64,000 bases of DNA from assembly GCF_016918035.1 (NCBI RefSeq), contig NZ_JAERWK010000026.1:1-64000 (forward strand). The letters run 5' to 3'. This DNA is from Nakamurella leprariae (GTDB taxonomy: Bacteria > Actinomycetota > Actinomycetes > Mycobacteriales > Nakamurellaceae). The notes below the pieces were generated by a model that was not told where the DNA came from, did not search any database, and saw only the letters and a program-made list of their open reading frames with translations. The position numbers and the translations under genes were made by a program. Positions 16,333-24,638 of this stretch are shown piece after piece. Every line of letters begins with the position of its first letter. The first letter of the stretch is position 1.

Positions 16333-17583
16333 TCAGTCCCGGAACGACCAGTGCCGCGGGAACGGCAGCCCGAAGTACAGCTCGCCCAGGGCGGCGATCT
16401 GCGTGGGCGAGGCGACGACCTGCTCCAGCCGGGCTCGCTGCAGGCCGCGATCGAACTCGTCGCCCGGGAAGCGGTGCAGCATGGTGGTCATCTGCCAGGA
16501 GAACAACTCGGCCTGCCAGATCCGCGGCAGGCTGGTCCGCGTGTACTCGGCCAGGTGGTGGCTCCCGGCGCCCGCGTAGTACCCCCCCAGTGCGTGGGAC
16601 AGCACCGAGACGTCCGACACGGCCAGGTTGAGTCCCTTCGCCCCGGTCGGCGGCACGATGTGTACCGCGTCCCCGGCCAGGAACATCCGCCCGTACTGCA
16701 TGGGTGAGAACACGACGCTGCGCAGCGGGGCCAGTGTCCGGTCGATGACCTCACCGGTGGCCAGCGGCCCGACGTCGTCGGCGGCATGACGGCGGGTGAG
16801 CTCGGTCCAGATGCGCTCGTCGGGCCAGTCGTCGAGCACGGTGTCCGCCGGGACCTGCAGGTACTGCCGGGTCAGTTCGTGTCCGCGCATCGAGTGGACC
16901 GAGAGCCCGTCCTGGTGGGCGCTGTAGACGACCTCGGGCAGCGTCGGCCGGGTCCGGGCCAGGATCCCCAACCAGGCGAACGGATAGGAGCGCTGCGCTG
17001 CGGTGATCGTCCCGGGCGGGATCGCGACCCGGCTGACGCCGTGGAACCCGTCGCAGCCGGCGATGAAGTCGGCGGTCAGCCGGTGCTCGCCGTGCTCGTC
17101 GCGCCAGGTGACGACGGCCGGCCCGTGGCCGTCCAGCGACTCGAACCCGGTGGGGGTGACGGCCTCCGCCTCGAACACCAGCGGTCGTCCGGTGGCCCGG
17201 CGGTGCCGGATCAGGTCCTTGACCACCTCGGCCTGGCCGTAGTTCATCGCCTGCCGCCCGGTGGTGCCGGCGAAGTCCAGCTGGTGGGTCCGGCCGTCGA
17301 AGCGCAGGTGGATGCCGTGGTGCTCGACGCCCTCGACGGCCATCCGATCGGCCACCCCGGCCTCGCGCAGCACCTCGACCGTCGGCGACTCGAGCAGTCC
17401 GGCGCGCACGCGGCCCAGCACGTACGCCTCGGAGCGCTGCTCCAGGATCACCGAGTCGATGCCCTGTAGGTGCAGGAGCTGGGCCAGCAGCAGACCCGCG
17501 GGCCCTGCGCCGATGATGGCCACCTGGGTGGTGGCCACGGCCGGCATCACGGTCGAGCTCGGGACGGCACTGCTCACGGTCAC
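16333..17583 (-). CDS. pobA: 4-hydroxybenzoate 3-monooxygenase
   Basis: PobA is an FAD monooxygenase that hydroxylates 4-hydroxybenzoate to protocatechuate (3,4-dihydroxybenzoate) with NAD(P)H. The Rossmann motif VAIIGAGPAGLLLAQLL, the substrate-binding segment GRVRAGLLE, the DG motif (IAGCDGFHGVSR) and the FAD motif GDAVHIVPPTGAKGLNLA are all present, and the length of ~400 residues is normal. The GTG at 17583 is chosen because it overlaps the stop codon of the flippase gene (GTGA); GTG 17577 and ATG 17547 are alternatives. Coupling to an envelope gene rather than to protocatechuate ring-cleavage genes is unusual and suggests a biosynthetic use. Confidence 0.9.
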   Translation of the reverse strand: MTVSSAVPSSTVMPAVATTQVAIIGAGPAGLLLAQLLHLQGIDSVILEQRSEAYVLGRVRAGLLESPTVEVLREAGVADRMAVEGVEHHGIHLRFDGRTHQLDFAGTTGRQAMNYGQAEVVKDLIRHRRATGRPLVFEAEAVTPTGFESLDGHGPAVVTWRDEHGEHRLTADFIAGCDGFHGVSRVAIPPGTITAAQRSYPFAWLGILARTRPTLPEVVYSAHQDGLSVHSMRGHELTRQYLQVPADTVLDDWPDERIWTELTRRHAADDVGPLATGEVIDRTLAPLRSVVFSPMQYGRMFLAGDAVHIVPPTGAKGLNLAVSDVSVLSHALGGYYAGAGSHHLAEYTRTSLPRIWQAELFSWQMTTMLHRFPGDEFDRGLQRARLEQVVASPTQIAALGELYFGLPFPRHWSFRD

Positions 17584-19049
17584 GCTTCCTTCTGCGACGG
17601 CGGGACGGGACCCGGGGGGACGGGCTGCGATTGGGGGACGGGCTGCGCCGGGCCGCCCGGGCGGAGCCGGTGTCGGCCGCCGTGGTGGCCGGTGTGATGG
17701 CCGACATGGTGGCCGGAGAACGCCCCGGACTCGCGGACCCACCGCACCAGCGGCACCGCGACGATCATCGCCGCGGCCACCTCGGCGATCACGTAGCTGA
17801 CGCCCACACCGGGCACGCCGAGACGGGGCACCAGCAGCAGGCAGCCGGTGATCTGGGCGATCGTCACCACGGTCTGCAGCACCACGGCGAGCCTGAGCTT
17901 GCGGTGGATGCGGGCCAGCGCCCCGTACAGCACCGGCACGGCGGTGAGCAGCAGTCCGGCCGCCATGATCCGGGTCAGATCACGGCCCTCCTGGCCGTAG
18001 TCCTTGCCCAGCCAGCCGAGCACGATCGGCGCCCCGACCAGCAGGAACAGCGCGCCGCCGCCGGCCACCGCGCCCATGAGCAGCACGAACCGGCGCAGCA
18101 GCGGGCCGAGCCGGGACGGGTCGGTGGAGGCCTCGGCGATGAACGGGCCGACCACCGTGCCGAGCAGCAGCAGCAGCGCACTGGACAGTGTCCAGGCCAT
18201 GGTGAAGTAGCCGTTGGCCTCGGTGCCCAGGCTCTGCACCACGACGAGCGGGGTGACCAGCGCCGGCAGGCTGGCGATGACGGTGAGGCCGTAGGTGCTG
18301 CCGAAGAAGTGCCACAGCTCGCGGTTCGGCGGCAGGTCGGGATCCGCGGCGTACTCGGGGCGGCGCAGCCACCAGCCGAACACCCACACGAGCACCGCCA
18401 CCGCCATCACCGCGGCCGGCACGATCCACGCGACCACGATGGAGAAGCCGGTGGCGGTCGCGCCGAGCGCGATGACCAGGCCGAGCTTGACCACCGCGTG
18501 CACGACGTTCTTGAGCGCGGCCCAGCGGGCCAGGTGCAGGCCGACCAGCAGGTTGTCGTGCAGCGCGAACGCCGACAGCGCCCCCACGAACAGCGGGAAC
18601 GACCACCGTTCCAGCGGGGTGGTCAGGATGCGTTCCGACGGCCCGATGAGCACGAACCCGGCGGCCAGGACGAGCGCCAGCGCGAAGGCCAGTGCCGAAC
18701 TCGCCGCGATCGCCGGACGCGCGCGCCGGCCCGCGACCGGCAGGAACCGCTCGTACATGCCGCCCAGGCTCAGGTTGGCCAGCGCGGCGAGCATGGTCGC
18801 GGTCGAGATCGCAGCCGAGCCGCGCCCGACCTCGGAGACCGTGTACGAGTGCGCGGCCGCGGCCCAGAAGACCAGGCCGAGCACCCCGTTGATCAGCGAC
18901 GCTGCGGCCAGGGACAACGAGCTGACGGCGAAGTCGGGACGGGTGCGACCCGGCGGCCGGCTGGGCTCCCCGGGCGGCACGTCGGCGGTGGCGGCCGTCG
19001 ACGACGGCGGGTCGGCCTCGGTCACATCGACCGTGTCGCGGTGGGACAC
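17580..19049 (-). CDS. polysaccharide flippase-like (MATE/Wzx-type) membrane protein
   Basis: About 490 residues with 12 or more hydrophobic helices, a Wzx/RfbX-like layout and conserved features such as SEVGRGSAAISTATMLAALA and SLGTEANGYFTMAW. Such proteins flip lipid-linked glycans across the membrane. The C-terminus is cytoplasmic and has a striking His/Gly-rich tail (GHHVGHHTGHHGGRH) followed by Pro/Gln/Val repeats, a possible metal-binding tail. The GTG at 19049 (VSHRDTVDVTEADPP) is a guess; the frame stays open to 19229, but the extra residues look non-coding. It is translationally coupled to pobA. Confidence 0.75.
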   Translation of the reverse strand: MSHRDTVDVTEADPPSSTAATADVPPGEPSRPPGRTRPDFAVSSLSLAAASLINGVLGLVFWAAAAHSYTVSEVGRGSAAISTATMLAALANLSLGGMYERFLPVAGRRARPAIAASSALAFALALVLAAGFVLIGPSERILTTPLERWSFPLFVGALSAFALHDNLLVGLHLARWAALKNVVHAVVKLGLVIALGATATGFSIVVAWIVPAAVMAVAVLVWVFGWWLRRPEYAADPDLPPNRELWHFFGSTYGLTVIASLPALVTPLVVVQSLGTEANGYFTMAWTLSSALLLLLGTVVGPFIAEASTDPSRLGPLLRRFVLLMGAVAGGGALFLLVGAPIVLGWLGKDYGQEGRDLTRIMAAGLLLTAVPVLYGALARIHRKLRLAVVLQTVVTIAQITGCLLLVPRLGVPGVGVSYVIAEVAAAMIVAVPLVRWVRESGAFSGHHVGHHTGHHGGRHRLRPGGPAQPVPQSQPVPPGPVPPSQKEA

Positions 19050-19249
19050 CAGGACGTTCCTCCGGACGGGACGACGGCTGACGGGGGCTGGGGTGGCATG
19101 CGAACGCTCCGCGTGGACCGTGCGCGACACCGGCAGGCCGTCACTCACGATAACAACGAAGGGCACCCTCACCGACCCGTTCGGCCCAGTCCCGGTGATC
19201 GCGGGTGTGACGGTGGTTGCGCTCGGCATGAGATCACGGCCGTCGGAAC

Positions 19250-19268
19250 TAAGGTGAGGACACCCTCA
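19250..19268. promoter_or_regulatory. iron-box-like palindrome in divergent promoter
   Basis: TAAGGTGAGGACACCCTCA matches 13 of 19 positions of the IdeR/DtxR consensus TTAGGTTAGGCTAACCTAA and contains a GGTGAGG/CCCTCACC inverted repeat. It sits between the leftward flippase-pobA operon and the rightward membrane-protein gene starting at 19317, so it could regulate either. It is weaker than the two iron boxes in the WxL locus. Confidence 0.4.
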
Positions 19269-19316
19269 CCGATCGCTGCGCGACTGCCGCGCGTCCTCGT
19301 CCCCTGGAGTCCCCGA

Positions 19317-21737
19317 GTGCCTGGTCCCGGCCGCAGCGTGTCCGCCGGCACCGACCTCGCCGATCAAGACGCCCCGGTCGCTGACCGGTCGCTGACCGAG
19401 GAGATCCTGGCCAGGGGCAGGGTCACGGACCCCGGCAGCCCGCCGGCTGGTGAGCCGCCGTGGGCCGGCTCCCGGTGGGAAGCGCCCCGGTGGCCGGGCG
19501 GCCGGCGGCTCGGTGCCGTCGCGGTGGGCGTGGCCACGGTGCTGGCCGTGGCTGTCCCGCTGCTGGCCGTGGCCGACATCGCGCTGCCCGGTCGGGCCGT
19601 GCTGGCCGTCGCGTTCCTGCTCGCCGTGCCCGGGGTCCCGATCGCGGTCGCGCTGCGGCTGCCGGACGGCCGGGTCACCGCCGTGCTGGCCGTCGCCCTG
19701 TCCGTCGCGGCCACCGAACTCAGTGCGTCGATCGCGCTGGTCATCGACTCCTGGGACCCCGGGCGTTCCGCGGTGCTGCTGGGGGTGCTCGGGGTGGCCG
19801 CCGCGGTGCCGGCCGCGCTCGCCCTGCGGGCGCCGGAGGCCTCGGCAACCCCGGAGGCCTCGGCAACCCCGGAGGCGCCGGCCGGATCGGACGAGCGGGC
19901 CGGGTCCGGCCGGCGCTTCCGGCTCGCCGCGCTGTTGGTGGTGGCCGGCGGGGTGCTCTTCTGGTTCGCGGCGACCCGGACCGTCGACCTGCCCGCGGCC
20001 GGACGGCTGGGACTGTTCCCGGTGCTGCCGTGGACGTTCTGGCTGGCCGTGGTGCTGATCTCGGTCACGGTCGCGGTGGCCCTGCTCCGGCCGGCGGTCG
20101 ACCACGTGGTCGTGGGGGCCGGTGTCGTCGCGACGGTGCTCGTGCTGTCCGGCGTGGTCAACGTCGCGGGCGGAGCCGGTTCGATGGGCGCCGGCTGGGT
20201 GCAGGTCGGGTTCATCGACGTCATCTCCCACACCGGCGCCCTGGCCGACGGCATCGACGCCCGGTTCAGTTGGCCCGGGTTCCTGGGCGGCTCGGCCCAG
20301 GTGGTCGACTGGGCCGGACTGTCCGACGCCGGTCCGCTCACCGTGCTGGCGCCGGTGTTCTTCGGGGTCCTGCTCATCCCGCCGGTGTGGCTGATCGCCC
20401 GCATCGTCACCGGCAGCGCCCGACTGGCCTGGCTGGGAGTGCTGCTGCACCAGCTGTTCAACTGGTACGGGCAGGACTACTTCTCGGCGCAGGCCACCGC
20501 CTGGGTGCTGGCGGTCAGCGTGGTCGCGGTGCTGTTCTGGGCGTTCGCGGCGGCACCGGCGCCGGCCCCGGTCGCCCGGCACGCCGCGGTCCGCTGGCTC
20601 GCCGCGGTCCGGCGCATCCCCGGTCGCCCGGCCGGGATGACCCCCGGCCGCACCGTGCTGGTCGAACTGACGCTCATGGTCGTGGTGACCGCCGTGGTGG
20701 TCGGCCATCAGCTGACCCCGGTGACGCTGACCGGGCTGCTGCTGTGGTTCGCACTCACCGGATGCACCCGGTGGCGCACGTTGTGGCTCACCGCCGGAGT
20801 GATCACCGTCGGGTGGTTCTCCTACGGCGCCACCGACTTCTGGTTCGGCCACCTGCAGACCGTGCTGGGCGACCTCGGCCAGGTCGGCGACGTGGTCAGC
20901 GGCGGCCTCACCGACCGGCTGTCCGGCGACGCCGTCTACCAGGGCATGCAGGGCGTCCGGATGGCCTGGACCGGGCTGCTCGGGGTGCTGGCCGTGGCCG
21001 GTTGGTGGGCGATCCGGCGCCGGCGGGACGCGGTGCTGCTGGCCGGTCTGGCGGCCGCGCCGTTCGGGCTGATCCTGCTGCAGTCCTACGGCGGCGAGAT
21101 GCTCATCCGCTGCGCCCTGTACTCGTCGGTGTTCCTGGCGCCGCTGGCCGCCATCGCGGTGGCGCGCGCCGGGCTCGCCGTCACCCGGGCCGCCCCGGCC
21201 GGGCGGACGGGGGTGCGGACCGCCCTGCTGGCCACCGTCCTGGTGCTCGCGGCGTTCGGCCTGACCGTGACGCGCGGCCTGAACGTGTCCTTCGAACGGG
21301 TCAGCGACACACACATCCGGGTGGTCCAGCAACTGATGGCGACCGTGCCCGACGGTGCCTGGGTGGGAACCTTCGGCCGGATGGGGACGTTGCCCCTGGG
21401 CCGTGTCGGGACCGTGACCGTCGAACCGTTGTTCTCCGCGTCCTGCGGGGTCGACTCCACCGCCTGCGTCCTCGACGCGGTCGGGGCGGACGGCGGTGAC
21501 GGCCCGGACTGGGTGGTGGCGGCGGCCACGGCCGAGGCGGCGGGACGGTTGCAGGGCGGCCGTCCGGCGGGGTGGGTCGGGGCCGGCGTGGCCGCGCTGC
21601 TGGCGACGGGTGGGTACGAGACGGTGGTCACGGATCCGGAGATCGTGGTGCTGCGTCGCGTCGCGTCGGGACAATCGGTGGGGAGCGGGACCGACCGCGG
21701 CCCGGACGGGGCGGACGGTACGGCGGTGGGCGACTGA
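19317..21737 (+). CDS. large polytopic membrane protein, possibly GT-C-type glycosyltransferase
   Basis: This 806-residue protein has about 14 hydrophobic helices after a ~65-residue cytoplasmic N-terminus. The architecture of many helices, a soluble loop (FIDVISHTGALADGIDARFS) and a soluble C-terminal domain (from about residue 660, with PDGAWVGTFGRMGTLPLG) recalls GT-C arabinosyl/mannosyl-type transferases or ligases. No diagnostic DxD pair near the first helix is obvious, so the function is unassigned. A GGAG ribosome site 7 bases before the GTG at 19317 supports the start. A duplicated EASATP segment occurs near residue 180. It is followed by a TGATG-coupled small membrane gene. Confidence 0.65.
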   Translation: MPGPGRSVSAGTDLADQDAPVADRSLTEEILARGRVTDPGSPPAGEPPWAGSRWEAPRWPGGRRLGAVAVGVATVLAVAVPLLAVADIALPGRAVLAVAFLLAVPGVPIAVALRLPDGRVTAVLAVALSVAATELSASIALVIDSWDPGRSAVLLGVLGVAAAVPAALALRAPEASATPEASATPEAPAGSDERAGSGRRFRLAALLVVAGGVLFWFAATRTVDLPAAGRLGLFPVLPWTFWLAVVLISVTVAVALLRPAVDHVVVGAGVVATVLVLSGVVNVAGGAGSMGAGWVQVGFIDVISHTGALADGIDARFSWPGFLGGSAQVVDWAGLSDAGPLTVLAPVFFGVLLIPPVWLIARIVTGSARLAWLGVLLHQLFNWYGQDYFSAQATAWVLAVSVVAVLFWAFAAAPAPAPVARHAAVRWLAAVRRIPGRPAGMTPGRTVLVELTLMVVVTAVVVGHQLTPVTLTGLLLWFALTGCTRWRTLWLTAGVITVGWFSYGATDFWFGHLQTVLGDLGQVGDVVSGGLTDRLSGDAVYQGMQGVRMAWTGLLGVLAVAGWWAIRRRRDAVLLAGLAAAPFGLILLQSYGGEMLIRCALYSSVFLAPLAAIAVARAGLAVTRAAPAGRTGVRTALLATVLVLAAFGLTVTRGLNVSFERVSDTHIRVVQQLMATVPDGAWVGTFGRMGTLPLGRVGTVTVEPLFSASCGVDSTACVLDAVGADGGDGPDWVVAAATAEAAGRLQGGRPAGWVGAGVAALLATGGYETVVTDPEIVVLRRVASGQSVGSGTDRGPDGADGTAVGD

Positions 21738-22015
21738 TGGGAGTGCAGGAGTGGTTGATCTCGGGTGCCGGTGCCGCGACGGTGCCGATCGCGCTCGTGC
21801 TCATGGTGATCTCCGGGGTGCTGCGCGAGCGGGACGTGGACGCCGGGGGCACCGCCGACTCGGGACTCGGACGGTTGCAGTTGGACGAGTCGGGACGGCC
21901 GTTGCGCTGGTCGACCGGCCTGCTGGTCGCCCGGCGGATCACCGTGCTCCTGCTGGCGGTGACGGTGACCGTGTTGGTGGTCGCCACGGCGACCCGGTTC
22001 GCCTTCCTGGCCTGA
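21737..22015 (+). CDS. small two-helix membrane protein
   Basis: This 92-residue protein has an N-terminal transmembrane helix (ISGAGAATVPIALVLMVISG), a charged middle with RWSTGLLVARR, and a second helix (ITVLLLAVTVTVLVVATATR). The ATG overlaps the stop codon of the large membrane protein (TGATG), so the two are translated together and may form one complex. No family was recognised. Confidence 0.65.
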   Translation: MGVQEWLISGAGAATVPIALVLMVISGVLRERDVDAGGTADSGLGRLQLDESGRPLRWSTGLLVARRITVLLLAVTVTVLVVATATRFAFLA

Positions 22016-22055
22016 CGGTTCCGGGTCCGAGCGCGCCCGGCGCCCGGACGGTGCG

Positions 22056-22937
22056 ATGAGCCGCCGGACGTCCCGCGTCCCCGCAACCCGCCCGGCCCGT
22101 CGTCGATCACGCTCGGCGATCATCTGCTTGCTCAGCGTTCTGCTGGTGGTGGCCGGCTGCTCGAGCCCGTCCCCCCGCGCAGTGCCCGCCGAGCCGGGGT
22201 GGTCCCGCAGCCCGTCCGGGCTGTCGATGCCGACCGAGAGCCCCCAGGACTGGGACCTGCTGTTCACCGACGACTTCGACCGGGACGAGGTGGGCGGCGA
22301 CTGGGGCGTCTACAGCGGCTCCCCGGGCGGTGATCCGTACAGCCACTGGGATCCCGACCAGGTGCGGGTGGCCGACGGGCTGCTCACCCTGCACGGATCG
22401 CAGGACGACGACGAGCAGTGGGTGACCGGCGGCGTCTCCAACTGGCCGGTCAGCCAGACCTACGGCAAGTGGGAGGTGCGGTTCCGCGCCGACCCCAGCG
22501 ACGAGGTCACCTTCCACTTCCTGCTGTGGCCCAAGTCCGACCAGTGGCCGCCGGAGATCGACTTCCTCGAGGACTTCGGCGGCGACCGCACCGAGGTGTC
22601 GTCGTTCCTGCACTACCGGGAGTCCGACGGCGACCGGAACCGCAAGCAGTGGCAGCTCTCCGGCACCGACTTCAGCCAGTGGCACACGGCCGGGGTCGAG
22701 TGGATGCCGGGCAGCGTGAAGTTCCTGGTCGACGGCGAGGTGTGGGCGGAGACCACCGAGCAGCAGGCCGGGATCGTCCCGGACGAACCGATGTGGCTCG
22801 GTCTGCAGGCCCAGTCCGGCGGCTGCCAGCGCAAGATCGACTACGGCTACCCGGACTGCCCGATCGTCGGCGTCCCGGACACGGCCGACGTGCAGATCGA
22901 CTGGGTCGCCGTCTACGCACCGGCGTCCCTGCCGTGA
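22056..22937 (+). CDS. GH16-family glycoside hydrolase lipoprotein
   Basis: The 293-residue protein has a signal peptide with lipobox VVAGC (Cys35), then a single GH16 beta-sandwich. The catalytic motif PEIDFLE (family form E-x-D-x-x-E) is intact, as are GKWEVRFRA and FLLWPKSDQWPP. GH16 enzymes cleave or transglycosylate beta-1,3 or beta-1,4 glucans and galactans. A cell-surface lipoprotein next to a putative glycan transferase suggests trimming or attaching an exported polysaccharide; that link is an inference. It overlaps the following esterase by 4 bases (GTGA). Confidence 0.88.
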   Translation: MSRRTSRVPATRPARRRSRSAIICLLSVLLVVAGCSSPSPRAVPAEPGWSRSPSGLSMPTESPQDWDLLFTDDFDRDEVGGDWGVYSGSPGGDPYSHWDPDQVRVADGLLTLHGSQDDDEQWVTGGVSNWPVSQTYGKWEVRFRADPSDEVTFHFLLWPKSDQWPPEIDFLEDFGGDRTEVSSFLHYRESDGDRNRKQWQLSGTDFSQWHTAGVEWMPGSVKFLVDGEVWAETTEQQAGIVPDEPMWLGLQAQSGGCQRKIDYGYPDCPIVGVPDTADVQIDWVAVYAPASLP

Positions 22938-23947
22938 CCCGTCGCTCGATGACCGTCCGCGCCCGGCTGCGCCGCTCGATGGCCCTGCTGGGGGTGGCCG
23001 CGGCGACGGTCGTGCTGGCCGGGGCCTGCAGCAGCGGGCCCGACGTGCCCCCGCTGCCGGCCGTCCCGGACGGCGTGGTGGCCGGCGCCGAGATCCTCCG
23101 CAACGTCCCGTACGCCGACGCCTCACCGGCCCAGACGCTGCACCTGTCGCTGCCCACCCGGACCGGGTCCGTGGTGCCGCTGGTCATCCTGGTGCACGGC
23201 GGCGGCTGGTTCTCGGGTGACCGGCACGACGTCGTCCAGCAGGTGCGCGACCTGAACGCGGCCGGCTACGCGACCGCGGCGATCGGCTACCGGCTGACCG
23301 GGGAGGCGCTCTTCCCGGCCGCCGTCCAGGACGTGAAGGCGGCCATCCGCTGGCTGCGGGCCAACGCCGCCGTCCACGGCATCGACCCGACCAGGTTCGC
23401 GCTGTGGGGGTACTCGGCCGGCGGCAACCTGGCCGATCTGGCCGCGGTCACGGGTACCCACCGCACCGAGTTCGACGACGACGCGCTCGGCCACGCCGAC
23501 CAGTCGTCGGCCGTGCAGGCGGTGGTGAGCTGGTACGCACCGACCGACTTCGGCACCATGGACGCGCAGAACGAGGACCCCGGCGGCTGTCAGGGCACCC
23601 CGGAGGCGCACGGCGGGGCGGACTCGGCTGAGTCCCGCTGGCTGGGTGCGCCGGTCGAGTCCTCGCCGGAGCTGGTCGCCCGGGCCGCGCCCGCCACGTA
23701 CCTGGACGACGCCGACTCCGACGCGCTGCCGCCGTTCCACCTGGCCCACGGCGACCGCGACTGCACCGTCCCGTACGGGCAGATGCTCGAGTTCGAACGG
23801 GCGCTGCAGGAGGCGGGCGTCCCGGTCACCGCCACGGTCGAGGAGGGCCAGGAGCACGCCACCTGGCAGTTCGCCGACGCCCAGTACGCCGAGTCGCAGG
23901 CGTTCCTGGACGAGGTGTTCGGCTGGACCGAGCCGTCCGACGGCTGA
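22934..23947 (+). CDS. alpha/beta-hydrolase esterase lipoprotein
   Basis: The 337-residue protein has a signal peptide with lipobox LAGAC (Cys32) and a BD-FAE/acetyl-esterase-like domain. The oxyanion motif HGGGW, nucleophile motif GYSAGG, an acid in HGDRDCTV and a histidine in GQEHATW complete the expected triad. A probable disulfide insert lies around GGCQGTPEAH. Such esterases often deacylate polysaccharides or small esters. Coupling to the GH16 lipoprotein suggests joint action on an extracellular glycan. Confidence 0.85.
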   Translation: MTRRSMTVRARLRRSMALLGVAAATVVLAGACSSGPDVPPLPAVPDGVVAGAEILRNVPYADASPAQTLHLSLPTRTGSVVPLVILVHGGGWFSGDRHDVVQQVRDLNAAGYATAAIGYRLTGEALFPAAVQDVKAAIRWLRANAAVHGIDPTRFALWGYSAGGNLADLAAVTGTHRTEFDDDALGHADQSSAVQAVVSWYAPTDFGTMDAQNEDPGGCQGTPEAHGGADSAESRWLGAPVESSPELVARAAPATYLDDADSDALPPFHLAHGDRDCTVPYGQMLEFERALQEAGVPVTATVEEGQEHATWQFADAQYAESQAFLDEVFGWTEPSDG

Positions 23948-23969
23948 GCGCCGTCGGGCGACACCCCGC

Positions 23970-24638
23970 TCAGCGACGGCGGCGCCGGTCCCCGGCGGTC
24001 GCGGGCGGGCCGAACAGCGTCGGCGTGAACCACTCGGTGATGAGTGCCAACGGCCGACCTGAGCTGGTCGCCCGCATCCGGTAGGAGCGGGCGGGGACCG
24101 CGGCGGCCGGGGCGACGGCCAGCCGCTCGGCCAGGTCGCCGGCCGGCCGCAGGCCCCAGCGCACCAGTTCACGCCGCACCTGGATGCCGTGGGCGGCCAG
24201 CAGCCGGCCGATCGGCTCGTCCGTGGTGCCCAGCACGTGCACCAGCGACGGGGGCAGCACGCCCATCACCGCGACCAGGGTGGCGCAGGCCAGGATGCGG
24301 CCGGCGCCGAGCAGGTCGAGCTCGCGGACCAGCAGCGACTCGCCGACCTGGGCGTCCAGGTCGTCGATCCCCAGCTGGGCCCAGCGGCCCGGCTCGGTCG
24401 CGGCCATCCCGGTGTAGCCGTCGGCGCCGGCCAGGTCGTCCGCGCCCGGCGTGGGCTCGCCCCCGACCCGGTTCAGCGCCCGGGAGTCGGCGTGCAGCGG
24501 GAGCATCCAGTGCGCCCGGACCGCCGTGGTGATCCGGGCCCCGGAGAGGATCTCCAGGCTGGTGGTGGTCAGTCCGTCGCCGCGCAGCACCAGCTGCTCG
24601 GCCAGTCCCAAGCCGGGGACGGCGCGCGGCTCGCTCAC
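23970..24638 (-). CDS. chorismate pyruvate-lyase-like protein (DUF98)
   Basis: This 222-residue protein resembles chorismate pyruvate lyases of the DUF98/Rv2949c type, which release 4-hydroxybenzoate from chorismate. Recognisable parts are LVLRGDGLTTTSLEILSG near the N-terminus (family form L-x-x-D-G-x-T-x-x-L-E) and the RELDLLGAGRILACA segment in the second half. The GTG at 24638 overlaps the stop of the adenylation-carrier gene (GTGA). The same gene pair, Rv2949c and FadD22, makes p-hydroxybenzoyl thioester for phenolic glycolipids in M. tuberculosis, which supports the call. The assignment rests on recognition and context, not on a search. Confidence 0.65.
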   Translation of the reverse strand: MSEPRAVPGLGLAEQLVLRGDGLTTTSLEILSGARITTAVRAHWMLPLHADSRALNRVGGEPTPGADDLAGADGYTGMAATEPGRWAQLGIDDLDAQVGESLLVRELDLLGAGRILACATLVAVMGVLPPSLVHVLGTTDEPIGRLLAAHGIQVRRELVRWGLRPAGDLAERLAVAPAAAVPARSYRMRATSSGRPLALITEWFTPTLFGPPATAGDRRRRR

